Numbered from the stretch's first letter, positions 18,083 through 27,505 are shown. The stretch is DNA of 64,000 nt from Winogradskyella wichelsiae (GCF_013403925.1 NZ_JABFDJ010000003.1:248001-312000), one strand, 5' to 3'. The notes: generated by a model from the letters alone, not told the origin. Program-made: numbers and translations.

Positions 18083-19987
18083 ATGTGTGGAATTAACGGT
18101 ATTATAACAAAAACCAATCAGGATAAGGACCAAATATCATCCATCCTTAATACAATGAATAATCTCATTATTCATAGAGGACCAGATCAGGACGGTTTAT
18201 TTTCTGAAGAAACTGACCAATTTACGGTTGGTATGGGAATGAGAAGATTATCTATTATTGATTTATCTTCAGGTAAGCAACCTATATTTTCGGACGATAA
18301 ACAAATCGTTATTGTTTTTAATGGCGAAATCTATAATTATAAAGTCCTAAAATCAAAATTAGAAACAGAAGGTGTTCATTTTAAGACTTCTAGTGATACT
18401 GAAGTCATCTTAAAAGCCTATGAGAAATATGGTACAGAATCCTTTCAGTGGCTAGATGGTATGTACGGTTTTAGCATCTACGATAAAAATATTAACCAAT
18501 TATTTATTGCTCGTGATTTCTTTGGCGAAAAACCACTTTACTATACACATACTGATAACGAATTTATCTGGGCTTCAGAATTAAAATCCATTATAAACAC
18601 CATCGATTACACTCCTAACATTTCAAAAAAAGGGTTGAATCTTTATTTTAGACTCACTTACATTCCTGCACCACACACTATTTACGACAATATTTTTAAG
18701 TTAGAAGCCAATCATTATATTGCATATGATTTAGCTTCACACAACACTACCATTCATAAAATTAATGCTGAACCAAAACCAAAGGCAATCAACATTTCTT
18801 TTGATGATGCCAAGTCAAAAACAAAGGATCTCGTTTATAAAAGTGTAGATAGTAGATCTATTGCAGATGTTGGTTTAGGGACTTTTTTATCTGGAGGTGT
18901 TGATTCTTCTATAATTTCGTTGTGTTTAGCGCAAACCACAGACAAAAAAATAGATACATTTTCTATTGGCTTTAAAAAAGCATCTTACGACGAGACTGAT
19001 AAATCTAGAGTCGTTGCAAAAATGCTAAACAGCAATCATCATGAGTTTATTATTGATGAAAACGATCTTAAAAATAACATACATGAAATTTTAGTCAATT
19101 TCGATGAACCTTTCTCAGATACAGCGGCCTTACCTACTCACCTATTATCCGAGAAAACTAGAGAGCATGTAACCGTTGCTTTAACGGGAGATGGTGGAGA
19201 TGAAGTATTTGGTGGTTACAACAAGTATTACATTGGTAAAATGAATAAAAAATACACAAGTGTTATTCCTAAAGGGCTTCATAAAGGTATTTCAAAGTTG
19301 AGTAATAAGTATCTTATTAATAAAGATGATACGCGCGGTAGAAAATTTCAAATTAATAAACTCTTAAATTCTATAGACTACGATGGTGAGTTTTATTGGA
19401 ATATAATTTCTTTAGCTAATACAAGTCAGCAATTAGCTGAAATTATGTCTCCTGATTATTTTGATTCGGATATTTTTCAAGAGTACAAAGCTGTTTTAGG
19501 AAAACAAAAAATAGAAACGCTCACAGATTTTAGACTTGTAGATAAAGTGTTAAGTTTAGAAGGTGGCATGTTGGCAAAAGTAGATAGAACGAGCATGATG
19601 ACCTCGTTAGAATGTAGAGCTCCTTTCTTAAACAGAGAGTTATGGGAATTTACCAATACCTTACCCGAGAATTACTTAATGAAAGGCTGGAACAAAAAGT
19701 ATATCTTAAAAGAAGCTTTTAGAGATCAGTTTCCTGCAGAGTTTTTAGAAAAAGGAAAAAGCGGTTTTGGTAGCCCAACTGGAGATTGGTTAAGACAAAG
19801 CCTAAGAAAAGAATTAGAAAGTTATATTGAACCTCAATTACTTAAATCTCAAGGCATATTTAACACTGAAGTTATTACCAAATTGGTTAAAGACCATTTA
19901 GAGAGTAAAAAAGATAGCACGTTTAGAGTTTGGTCTTATTACTGTTTCCAAAAATGGTATAAATATAATTTCCTCAAACAAAACTAG
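18083..19987 (+). CDS. asparagine synthase (glutamine-hydrolysing) family protein, second copy
   Basis: A 634-residue glutamine amidotransferase/ATP-PPase fusion. Cys2 is the N-terminal nucleophile (MCGINGIIT). HRGPDQDG, FNGEIYNYKVL and SSDTEVILKAYEKYG mark the glutaminase domain, and TFLSGGVDSSII near residue 269 is the P-loop. VALTGDGGDEVFGGYNKYY and the later TSMMTSLECRAPFL are conserved in the synthase domain. It matches the AsnB length and motifs more closely than the copy at 9480. It sits between two GT4 genes in the compact operon, so a sugar-amidating role is likely, though cytosolic asparagine synthesis remains possible. Confidence 0.83.
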   Translation: MCGINGIITKTNQDKDQISSILNTMNNLIIHRGPDQDGLFSEETDQFTVGMGMRRLSIIDLSSGKQPIFSDDKQIVIVFNGEIYNYKVLKSKLETEGVHFKTSSDTEVILKAYEKYGTESFQWLDGMYGFSIYDKNINQLFIARDFFGEKPLYYTHTDNEFIWASELKSIINTIDYTPNISKKGLNLYFRLTYIPAPHTIYDNIFKLEANHYIAYDLASHNTTIHKINAEPKPKAINISFDDAKSKTKDLVYKSVDSRSIADVGLGTFLSGGVDSSIISLCLAQTTDKKIDTFSIGFKKASYDETDKSRVVAKMLNSNHHEFIIDENDLKNNIHEILVNFDEPFSDTAALPTHLLSEKTREHVTVALTGDGGDEVFGGYNKYYIGKMNKKYTSVIPKGLHKGISKLSNKYLINKDDTRGRKFQINKLLNSIDYDGEFYWNIISLANTSQQLAEIMSPDYFDSDIFQEYKAVLGKQKIETLTDFRLVDKVLSLEGGMLAKVDRTSMMTSLECRAPFLNRELWEFTNTLPENYLMKGWNKKYILKEAFRDQFPAEFLEKGKSGFGSPTGDWLRQSLRKELESYIEPQLLKSQGIFNTEVITKLVKDHLESKKDSTFRVWSYYCFQKWYKYNFLKQN

Positions 19988-19992
19988 AAAAG

Positions 19993-21129
19993 ATGGATAA
20001 AAAAAGAATATTACTTATTGCATCTTTTGCTGGCTCTTTAATACGTTTTAGAGGTGATTTTATTAAAAGTTTAATCGCTAACGACTTTGAAGTCTTTACT
20101 GCAGCACCAGAATATACAGAAAGTGATACTAAAATAATTAAAGCTATGGGCGCGATTCCTATTGAGTTTAATTTGCAACGCACAGGACTAAATCCTTTAA
20201 ATGATTTAAAATCTATTAAAGAATTAAAGTCTATAATGAAAGACAACAAGATTGATTTAGTATTTCCATACACTGTAAAACCAGTGATTTACGGATCGAT
20301 GGCTGCTAACAGTTGTAAAATACCAGTTATTTCTTTAATTACAGGACTTGGTTATGCATTTACTGGTCTCTCTGCAAAAGCGAGAACGTTACAACGTTTT
20401 AATGAAATATTGTATAAACTTTCCATTAGAAAGAATAAAATCATTGTATTTCAAAATAAAGATGATTATCAATTATTCTTAGACCGAAAAGTAATTTCTA
20501 AACAACAACGTGTAGATTTTGTAAGCGGTTCTGGTGTTAATCTCAATCAATTTACATTTAAAGAAAAAAATGCATCAGACAAGGTCAGTTTTCTATTAGT
20601 CGCTAGATTAATTCAAGAAAAAGGCATTGCACTTTACATGGAGGCTGCAAAACTATTAAAGGCCAAATATCCCAAAGCCGAATTTAATTTAATTGGAGCA
20701 CCCGAAACTTCACCTTCTGCTATTAGCGAAGATGAACTTAATGAAATGCATAAAGAAGGTATTATTGTTTTTCATGGGAAACAAAATAATATAGAAGAAC
20801 ACCTGCACCAAAATGACATCTTTGTATTGCCAAGTTACTATAGAGAAGGTTTACCAAGAACAACGCTAGAAGCCTGTGCTTGTGGCAATCCAATAATTAC
20901 AACTGATTCTGTTGGCTGCAGAGAAGCTGTAAAAGAAGGTGAAAATGGATTTTTAATTGAGCCTCAAAATTTAGAAGCTTTAGTTAAACCTATGGAATAT
21001 TTTATTACACATCCTGATAAAATAAAAGACATGGGAATAAACAGTAGAAAATATGCAGAAGAACGTTTTGATGTTAACATTATAAATAACGATTTAGTAC
21101 AATTAATAAAAAGTGTTCTTAAAATATAA
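19993..21129 (+). CDS. family 4 glycosyltransferase (c), PglA-like
   Basis: A 378-residue GT4 enzyme. SFAGSLIRFRGDFIKSLIAN at the start, FPYTVKPVIYGSMAA around residue 92 and GLGYAFTG around 117 are typical of the subgroup that adds the second sugar onto a lipid-linked primer (PglA/CapM-like). VARLIQEKGIALYMEAAK starts the donor-binding domain, and PSYYREGLPRTTLEACACGNPII carries the GT4 glutamates near residue 285. It lies directly upstream of the initiating transferase gene. The combination supports assembly of the first disaccharide on undecaprenyl phosphate. Confidence 0.87.
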   Translation: MDKKRILLIASFAGSLIRFRGDFIKSLIANDFEVFTAAPEYTESDTKIIKAMGAIPIEFNLQRTGLNPLNDLKSIKELKSIMKDNKIDLVFPYTVKPVIYGSMAANSCKIPVISLITGLGYAFTGLSAKARTLQRFNEILYKLSIRKNKIIVFQNKDDYQLFLDRKVISKQQRVDFVSGSGVNLNQFTFKEKNASDKVSFLLVARLIQEKGIALYMEAAKLLKAKYPKAEFNLIGAPETSPSAISEDELNEMHKEGIIVFHGKQNNIEEHLHQNDIFVLPSYYREGLPRTTLEACACGNPIITTDSVGCREAVKEGENGFLIEPQNLEALVKPMEYFITHPDKIKDMGINSRKYAEERFDVNIINNDLVQLIKSVLKI

Positions 21130-21133
21130 CGAA

Positions 21134-21748
21134 ATGAAACTATACGGTAATTTTATAAAACGGATTTTTGATTTTTTAGTCGCATTTTTTGGACTCTTAA
21201 TTATTTCGCCACTATTTATAGTTCTAATCATCTGCCTATTTATACTCAATAATGGAAAACCGTTTTTCTACCAGGCTCGAACGAGTAAAAATGGTAGAAT
21301 TTTCACCATTATTAAGTTTAAAACGATGACAGACAAAACGGATAAAGATGGAAATTTATTACCTGCATCAGAGCGTGTGACTAAGATTGGCAACTTTTGC
21401 AGAAAGTTATCTCTAGATGAGTTACCACAACTTATAAATATTCTAAAAGGTGATATGAGCTTAATTGGTCCGCGACCTTTATTACCAGAATACCTAGAAC
21501 GATATAATAAAAGACAATACAGACGACACGACGTTATACCAGGTATTACTGGTTGGGCTCAGGTAAACGGTAGAAATACCATTAGTTGGGAACAAAAATT
21601 TGAATTTGATGTGTATTACGTAGAGAATCAATCTTTTACTTTAGATCTTAAAATTTTTATAAAAACAATAGATAAAGTAATTAATAGAAAGGATATTAGC
21701 AGTTCAGAAACTCTAGACATGCCTGAATTTATTGGTACTAAAGAATAA
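21134..21748 (+). CDS. PglC-like phosphoglycosyl transferase (initiating sugar transferase)
   Basis: A small monotopic phosphoglycosyl transferase of 204 residues that starts lipid-linked repeat-unit synthesis. It contains the N-terminal re-entrant hydrophobic helix (FLVAFFGLLIISPLFIVLII), FYQARTSKNGRIF, FKTMTD, the Asp-Glu dyad in LSLDELPQLINIL, the GDMSLIGPRPLLPEY motif and PGITGWAQVNGRN. I chose ATG 21134 rather than an ATG at 21113, because the latter lies inside the preceding gene and adds seven residues not typical of the family. The length lacks the multi-pass N-terminal region of WbaP/WcaJ, placing it with PglC-type enzymes that often use 4-amino-dideoxy sugars. This agrees with the downstream aminotransferase/dehydratase pair. 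Confidence 0.9.
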   Translation: MKLYGNFIKRIFDFLVAFFGLLIISPLFIVLIICLFILNNGKPFFYQARTSKNGRIFTIIKFKTMTDKTDKDGNLLPASERVTKIGNFCRKLSLDELPQLINILKGDMSLIGPRPLLPEYLERYNKRQYRRHDVIPGITGWAQVNGRNTISWEQKFEFDVYYVENQSFTLDLKIFIKTIDKVINRKDISSSETLDMPEFIGTKE

Positions 21749-21767
21749 CTCTACTAATTTCAGACTA

Positions 21768-22424
21768 TTAAATAATATTAAAATCGTTGAAGTCTATAAT
21801 AAAATTTTGAGCTAAGTTTTCAGGATTCATATACGCATGAGATTCAAAATGTATATTCTTACCATTATCTATTAAAGCCACACTTTTCCAGCCTAAAGCA
21901 TTTGGTGCCACAAAATCCTTTTTTAAGTTGTCTGCAATATAGTAATACTTACTTGCTGGTAATGCTTTTTCTATAGCTTTAAAATTGACTTTACTTGGTT
22001 TTTCAGTACCTATTTCTTCAGAAACTATAATTGTATCTAAATAGCTTAGAATATTTAAACTTTTAAGTTTGGCTCTTTGGGTTTTTGATCTGCCATCTGT
22101 TACAATTCCTATTTTACCGTTTTTAGCTTTTATAGCATCAAAAACAGCAATAACACCATCAAACAAGTGAATATCTGGTTGGTGGTTTCTATACATATCT
22201 ATTAATGGCCCCATTTCTGTTTTATAAGCATCTGCAAGAAATCCAAAAACATTAATTTTACATCTATACAACGAAAACATCTTTGAATATAAAGACTTCC
22301 AATGGTTCGGTTCTAAAGATTTAGCGATAGCCTTGTAGGCCGATTTTAAATAATCTAACTCGTTATATAATGTATCGTCTAAGTCAAAGACAATAACGGT
22401 ATTTTTATTAACCTTTATATCCAT
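21768..22424 (-). CDS. HAD-superfamily hydrolase (phosphatase-like)
   Basis: A 218-residue protein of the haloacid dehalogenase superfamily. Motif I is VFDLDDTLYNE near residue 11, giving Asp nucleophile and Asp acid/base. Motif II is GIVTDGRSKTQ. The Lys of motif III lies in SEEIGTEKPSKVNFKAIEKA, and motif IV is in YYIADNLKKDFVAPNALGW. The cap is helical (subclass I, like phosphoglycolate-type phosphatases). Its start overlaps the ATP-grasp gene by 17 nt, so the two are translationally coupled. They run against the EPS operon. Such pairs occur in surface-polysaccharide clusters, but the substrate is unknown. Confidence 0.8.
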   Translation of the reverse strand: MDIKVNKNTVIVFDLDDTLYNELDYLKSAYKAIAKSLEPNHWKSLYSKMFSLYRCKINVFGFLADAYKTEMGPLIDMYRNHQPDIHLFDGVIAVFDAIKAKNGKIGIVTDGRSKTQRAKLKSLNILSYLDTIIVSEEIGTEKPSKVNFKAIEKALPASKYYYIADNLKKDFVAPNALGWKSVALIDNGKNIHFESHAYMNPENLAQNFIIDFNDFNII

Positions 22425-23379
22425 GTACTAAAATTTCATCATCATAACGAATCATTAATAAATTACTTTCCCAAACATCAAATTTATCAGCTATGGTTTT
22501 ATCAAATAAATATTCGTCAATAATCCATTTTGTATAGTTAGCTCCAGATAAATAAGATAGTGGATAGCCACCACCAAAACGAGGATTAATCTCTATAGCA
22601 TAAATTTTATTGTCATCCTTTTTATGTAAAAAAAACTGAGCAGTTATACATCCAACAGCTCCTTTAATAAATATTAAGTTTTGCTTTATATAATCTACTA
22701 AAACATTACTAACTGTCAACGCCTTATAAACCTCACCATCTCTAACTTCAACTCTTTTTCGAGGAACTACACATCTTAATTTGTGATCTTTACTAAAGTA
22801 TAAATCACAAGTAAATTCATCAAATTCGTTATGATCTAAATACTCTAAAAACATCAATTTATCATTATTAAAATGATAATCTGTCAATGCTTCTTTCGTT
22901 CTAATTAAATAAGTATCTACACTTCTACTGCCATCAATCGGCTTAATAAAAAGAGGCAAAACATAGTTATCTTTTGCATACTCTTTTGCTACCTTTATAT
23001 TGTTTTCTTCAAAAAACTCATGTATGACTCTTTTGTTTCTACATTTAGAAACAAATTCTTCTGATGAGATTAAAACAGAAATACCTTCTTGTTTAAATTT
23101 TATTTTATTTTTAGCAAGCTTAAGAAGTTCTGTGTCTATTGTTGGGATAACCAAACTAATGTTATGAGTCTTGCAAAAATTCAACAAAACAGAAATATAA
23201 TTGCCATCATTTAACCTTGGTACTTTAAAAAACCCATCTGCAATTTGGCATGCTGCAGATAGCATAGGGTCTGCATCTGTTGCGAATACTTTAGCTTGTG
23301 GGTTCTGTTTTTTTATTTCTTTCTGAAATGACTTTACGAGAGAAACTCTTCGCCCAGCTGAAGTAATTAAAATATTCAT
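22408..23379 (-). CDS. ATP-grasp ligase (carbamoyl-phosphate-synthase-like)
   Basis: A 323-residue ATP-grasp protein. The N-terminal pre-ATP-grasp domain starts NILITSAGRRVSLVKSF and includes VFATDADPMLSAACQIAD. The ATP-grasp core has PLFIKPIDGSRSVDTYLI, the lysine-containing lid and the metal-binding YAIEINPRFGGGYPLSYLSGANY with conserved Glu, Asn and Arg. ATP-grasp enzymes of this type ligate a carboxylate to an amine through an acyl phosphate. Coupled to the HAD gene and inserted between the initiating transferase and the aminotransferase, it may acylate an amino sugar with an amino acid. That role is inference from context. Confidence 0.8.
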   Translation of the reverse strand: MNILITSAGRRVSLVKSFQKEIKKQNPQAKVFATDADPMLSAACQIADGFFKVPRLNDGNYISVLLNFCKTHNISLVIPTIDTELLKLAKNKIKFKQEGISVLISSEEFVSKCRNKRVIHEFFEENNIKVAKEYAKDNYVLPLFIKPIDGSRSVDTYLIRTKEALTDYHFNNDKLMFLEYLDHNEFDEFTCDLYFSKDHKLRCVVPRKRVEVRDGEVYKALTVSNVLVDYIKQNLIFIKGAVGCITAQFFLHKKDDNKIYAIEINPRFGGGYPLSYLSGANYTKWIIDEYLFDKTIADKFDVWESNLLMIRYDDEILVHGYKG

Positions 23380-23679
23380 GCTATTTATTTAGATTAATTT
23401 TCTGTTTATTTTTATTCATCAAAAATATAAAGATAATTAATATTCTCCTTTGAGGATAGAAGGCTACAATTTAAATGATTAATACTATTATAATTATAAA
23501 AAGAATTAATTATTTTAGATAATTGATAACGACGTAAATATTTACTTTTCATCGTTTTAATTTGGTTCAAACCAAGTTAAAAATAGATATTTATAATCTT
23601 AAATCAGATTGTGTCTCTTTCCCCTCTTTTGACATAAAATTGAATAGTCATCAGATCAATTGTTTAATATTTTTTATTT
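23380..23679. other. 300-bp divergent intergenic region with a palindrome
   Basis: This lies between the outward-facing ATP-grasp and aminotransferase genes. Its one distinctive element is TTGGTTCAAACCAA at 23562-23575 (6-bp arms, 2-nt gap), which could be an operator. No small gene or terminator is visible. Confidence 0.45.
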
Positions 23680-24807
23680 ATGAAATCGAAAATATGGCTT
23701 TCGTCACCGCACATGAGCGGCAATGAGTTGCCCTACATACAGGACGCCTTCGATTCTAATTGGGTGGCTCCATTAGGACCAAATGTTAATGGTTTTGAGA
23801 AGGATTTACAAGCTTATATAAAAGAAGATAGACATGTTGCTGCTTTAGCTTCGGGTACTTCTGCCCTACATTTAAGTTTAATACTTTTAGATGTAAAACA
23901 AGGAGACGAAGTCATTTGCCAAAGTAAAACATTTTCTGCATCAGCCAACCCAATTGTCTATCAAGGAGCAACTCCTGTTTTTGTAGATAGCGAAAGAGAC
24001 ACTTGGAATATCTGCCCTATACAATTAGAAATTGCTATAAAAGATAGAATCGAAAAAGGCACCAAACCAAAAGCTATTATAGCGGTACATTTATATGGTA
24101 TGCCTTACAAAGTAGACGAAGTTAACGCTGTCGCCTCAAAATATAACATTGCTGTTATAGAAGATAGCGCTGAATCTTTAGGGAGTTATTATAAAGGTAA
24201 AAATTGTGGCACTTTTGGTGATTTCTCTGTATTATCTTTTAATGGTAATAAGATTATAACAACATCTGGTGGGGGGGCTTTAGTTACTAAAACTATAGAA
24301 TTAAAAGAAAAAGCAATTTTCTTAGCCACACAAGCTAGAGATAATGCACCTCATTACTTACATTCTCAAATAGGCTATAATTACAGAATGTCTAATATTG
24401 TAGCAGGCATTGGTAGAGGGCAAATGACTGTTCTTGATAGTCATGTTGAAAAAAGACGTTCTAATTATAAGTTTTATGTTGAAAGCTTTAAAAACAATGC
24501 TAAAATTGTATTTCTTAAAGAACCTGAAAATTACATTTCCAATCGTTGGTTGTCATGTATATTATTAGATACCAAAGAGACTCGCGAAGGTTTAAGGCTC
24601 GCTTTAGAACAAGAAAATATTGAATCTAGACCCTTATGGAAACCGATGCATCAACAACCTGTTTTTAAGAAATATCCAAGTTATCTTAATGGTGTTTCTG
24701 ATGACTTATTTGAAAAAGGCCTGTGCTTACCAAGTGGATCAAACCTTACCGACCAAGAATTAGAACGTGTTATTACTACTGTAAATAATTATTTTAGGAC
24801 ATGTTAA
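23680..24807 (+). CDS. DegT/DnrJ/EryC1 sugar aminotransferase (PglE-like)
   Basis: A 375-residue PLP-dependent aminotransferase that aminates a 4-keto (or 3-keto) nucleotide sugar. LASGTSALHLSLILL binds the cofactor phosphate. IEDSAESLGSYYKGKNCG carries the Asp that contacts the pyridine ring. SFNGNKIITTSGGGALV carries the Schiff-base lysine, near residue 191. The opening LSSPHMSGNELPYIQDAF and the downstream RPLWKPMHQQPVF are characteristic of the PglE/PerB-like branch. The next gene, a CapD/PglF-like dehydratase, overlaps it by 7 nt, so the pair probably makes UDP-4-amino-4,6-dideoxy-HexNAc, the likely primer sugar. Confidence 0.9.
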   Translation: MKSKIWLSSPHMSGNELPYIQDAFDSNWVAPLGPNVNGFEKDLQAYIKEDRHVAALASGTSALHLSLILLDVKQGDEVICQSKTFSASANPIVYQGATPVFVDSERDTWNICPIQLEIAIKDRIEKGTKPKAIIAVHLYGMPYKVDEVNAVASKYNIAVIEDSAESLGSYYKGKNCGTFGDFSVLSFNGNKIITTSGGGALVTKTIELKEKAIFLATQARDNAPHYLHSQIGYNYRMSNIVAGIGRGQMTVLDSHVEKRRSNYKFYVESFKNNAKIVFLKEPENYISNRWLSCILLDTKETREGLRLALEQENIESRPLWKPMHQQPVFKKYPSYLNGVSDDLFEKGLCLPSGSNLTDQELERVITTVNNYFRTC

Positions 24808-26696
24808 TTCAACTTTTAAATAAAATATCGGAAAAATATGCTTCAAAATGGCTTGTGCTATTATTTGACATTCTCGTTGTGATTGCTACATTTTTTTTAG
24901 CTTATTTAATTCGTTTCAATTTTCAAATAGATTTCGATTTTATAACCCTTTTAACCCAAATCCCATATGTTGCTGTTATTGCTGCCATAAGTTTTATAGC
25001 AGTTGGTTCATACAAAGGGGTTGTCCGTTTTACGGGGTTTAAAGACATTATAAACATCATTATTGGTGCCAATATTTTAGCAACAACGTTAATTTTATGC
25101 ACCTTTTTAAGCAGAAAAATTCTTGGTTCTGAAAGCCTATTAAATTTATCGGGATCAGTTATTTATATTCACTTATTACTAAATATTTTGTTTCTTATAG
25201 GAGCTAAGTTATTTATTAAATCCATTTACAATTCTATAACTCAAGATTTTCACTCAGTATCTAATGTTTTAATATTTGGCGCAGGGAATTCTGGTATGTT
25301 AACCTATGATGCCATTGAAAATGATACCAAAAGTGGTTTAAACGTTATTGGATTTATTGATGATGACGAACGTAAAATAGGAAAAAAAATCAACCTATTA
25401 AAAGTTTATAGCATCGAGTCAATTGACGTGCAATTTATTAAAAATAAAGCGCTTGAAGATGTCATTATCTCTATTCAAAACATAGAACCTACTCGATTAC
25501 TTCAAATCACAGGACATTTATTTTCATTGGGGCTTAAAGTAAAAATTGTTCCACCTGTACAAAGTTGGATTGATGGAGATTTAAGTGTTGGTCAGATTAA
25601 AGAGGTTAGAATTGAAGACCTCTTAGGAAGAGATCCAATAAACATAAAAAATCCCGATCTAGAAGAACAATACGATAATAAAGTGATTTTAATTACCGGA
25701 GCCGCAGGTTCTATTGGTAGTGAAATTTGCAGAAAAGTCAGTCTTTACAATTATAAAAAACTGGTCCTTATTGATAATGCGGAATCTGCACTTTACGATA
25801 TTCAACAAGAATTTTTACAACAGGGTTTAGAAAATATCGAAGCCATTGTTGCTGATGTAAGAAATAAAACAAGAATTGATCAAATATTTAACTTACATAA
25901 ACCCAAAATAATTTTTCACGCAGCAGCTTACAAACACGTTCCTTTAATGGAAAACAATCCATATGAAGCAGTAAGCGTTAATATTGGTGGCACAAAAAAT
26001 GTTGCGGATATCGCTGTTAAACATAGCGTCGATAAATTTGTATTTATTTCTACGGATAAAGCTGTAAATCCTACAAATGTCATGGGAGCTACAAAGCGTA
26101 TAGCAGAACTTTACGTTAGCTGCCTAAAAGGTAAAGGACATACAAAATTTATAACTACTAGGTTTGGTAATGTACTAGGTTCTAACGGATCAGTAATTCC
26201 TTTATTTAAAAAACAGATTGAAAAAGGAGGGCCTTTAACTGTTACCCACAAAGACATTACGCGTTATTTTATGACAATCCCTGAAGCTTGTCAATTGGTT
26301 TTAGAAGCCGCTGCAATGGGTAGTGGTGGCGAAATTTTTGTTTTCGACATGGGAGAACCGATTAAGATTTTTAATCTTGCAACCAACATGATCATTTTAT
26401 CTGGCTTACGCTATCCTGAAGATATTAATATAAAAATTACAGGCTTACGACCTGGTGAAAAAATATACGAAGAACTTTTAGCTGATGGCGAAAACACAAA
26501 AAAGACTTATCACGACAAAATTATGATTGCAAAATCTAGACAATTAGATATTTTAACTGTTGAAAAACAAATTAATAAACTTACCGCAATAAACTCGCTT
26601 ACACAGCCTTTAGAAATAGTATCTTCGATAAAAAATTTAATACCAGAATACATTTCAAACAATTCAACTTACGAGGTTTTAGATATTAAAAAATAA
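24801..26696 (+). CDS. CapD/PglF-like nucleotide-sugar dehydratase, membrane-anchored
   Basis: A 631-residue protein with four N-terminal membrane helices (about residues 18-145). A CoA-binding-like Rossmann fold follows (VLIFGAGNSGMLTYDAI). The C-terminal extended SDR catalytic domain begins VILITGAAGSIGSEICRKVS near residue 295. FHAAAYKHVPLMENNPYEAV and FISTDKAVNPTNVMGATKRIAE include the catalytic residues, with Lys in place of the usual active-site Tyr neighbourhood as in PglF/FlaA1-type 4,6-dehydratases. It should convert UDP-GlcNAc to the 4-keto-6-deoxy sugar used by the preceding aminotransferase. Its ATG lies inside the aminotransferase gene (7-nt overlap). Confidence 0.9.
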   Translation: MLIQLLNKISEKYASKWLVLLFDILVVIATFFLAYLIRFNFQIDFDFITLLTQIPYVAVIAAISFIAVGSYKGVVRFTGFKDIINIIIGANILATTLILCTFLSRKILGSESLLNLSGSVIYIHLLLNILFLIGAKLFIKSIYNSITQDFHSVSNVLIFGAGNSGMLTYDAIENDTKSGLNVIGFIDDDERKIGKKINLLKVYSIESIDVQFIKNKALEDVIISIQNIEPTRLLQITGHLFSLGLKVKIVPPVQSWIDGDLSVGQIKEVRIEDLLGRDPINIKNPDLEEQYDNKVILITGAAGSIGSEICRKVSLYNYKKLVLIDNAESALYDIQQEFLQQGLENIEAIVADVRNKTRIDQIFNLHKPKIIFHAAAYKHVPLMENNPYEAVSVNIGGTKNVADIAVKHSVDKFVFISTDKAVNPTNVMGATKRIAELYVSCLKGKGHTKFITTRFGNVLGSNGSVIPLFKKQIEKGGPLTVTHKDITRYFMTIPEACQLVLEAAAMGSGGEIFVFDMGEPIKIFNLATNMIILSGLRYPEDINIKITGLRPGEKIYEELLADGENTKKTYHDKIMIAKSRQLDILTVEKQINKLTAINSLTQPLEIVSSIKNLIPEYISNNSTYEVLDIKK

Positions 26697-26728
26697 TTCC
26701 AATTATTCAATCCATAACAAATTCAATC

Positions 26729-27505
26729 ATGAAAATTCGTTTTCTTATCATTTCAATATTAACAATTGCATTAGCAACCTCTTGTGGTTCTCGCAAAGAT
26801 TTCATCTATTTTCAAGATGAACCTTTAGAAGAAGGACAACTGAGTTCAGAACCTATTGAGTTAACTTACAAACCTGATGATATTTTAACAATTAATGTTT
26901 CTGCATTAGACCCAGACACCGTGAGACCTTTTAATTTACCTGTCGTTTCTAACAATACGCTAGACATTACAAGTGCGCAAGGCGGATTACAACAACAATC
27001 CTACTTAATAGATTATAATGGAAATATTGAATTTCCTGTTTTAGGAACCTTAAAAATTGAAGGACTGACACGTACAGAACTAACAGCATTACTTACAGAG
27101 CGTATTAAAGTTATGGCTAAAGATCCTATTGTAAATGTGAGGTTAGCAAATTTTACCATTACCGTAATTGGCGAGGTATCTACACCAGGTACGTTTACAA
27201 TGCAAGATGAAAGAGTTACAATATTAGAAGCTATAGGCTACGCCAATGATTTGACTATTTTTGGTAAACGAAAAAATGTTAAGCTGATCCGAGAAGTTAA
27301 TGGAAAAAAGAAATTTGCTATTATTGATTTAACCTCAATAAATTCGGTAAACTCACCGCTTTATTACCTGCAACAAAATGACGTTATATATGTCGAGCCG
27401 AATAACGCTAGAATTCGTTCTTCAACCTACAATCAAAATAACGGTGTTTTAATTTCTGCGATTGGTACATTAACAACAGTTATTGCTGTATTTTTGATTA
27501 GATAA
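26729..27505 (+). CDS. polysaccharide export lipoprotein (Wza-like)
   Basis: A 258-residue outer-membrane polysaccharide export protein. The signal peptide ends in a lipobox (LATSCGS), giving lipid-modified Cys19. The Poly_export domain follows (YKPDDILTINVSAL, then YLIDYNGNIEFPVLGTLKIEGLTRTE). An SLBB domain starts at VTVIGEVSTPGTFTM-like sequence near residue 148. The C-terminus has a hydrophobic helix (GVLISAIGTLTTVIAVFLI) that would cross the outer membrane, as in Wza. It is 11 nt before the wzc-like gene, so they form the trans-envelope export unit. Confidence 0.92.
   Translation: MKIRFLIISILTIALATSCGSRKDFIYFQDEPLEEGQLSSEPIELTYKPDDILTINVSALDPDTVRPFNLPVVSNNTLDITSAQGGLQQQSYLIDYNGNIEFPVLGTLKIEGLTRTELTALLTERIKVMAKDPIVNVRLANFTITVIGEVSTPGTFTMQDERVTILEAIGYANDLTIFGKRKNVKLIREVNGKKKFAIIDLTSINSVNSPLYYLQQNDVIYVEPNNARIRSSTYNQNNGVLISAIGTLTTVIAVFLIR

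Noticed and set aside
21113-21133. Upstream ATG for the initiating sugar transferase
   Set aside because: It lies inside the preceding glycosyltransferase gene and adds seven residues not expected in the family; the ATG at 21134 is five bases past that stop.
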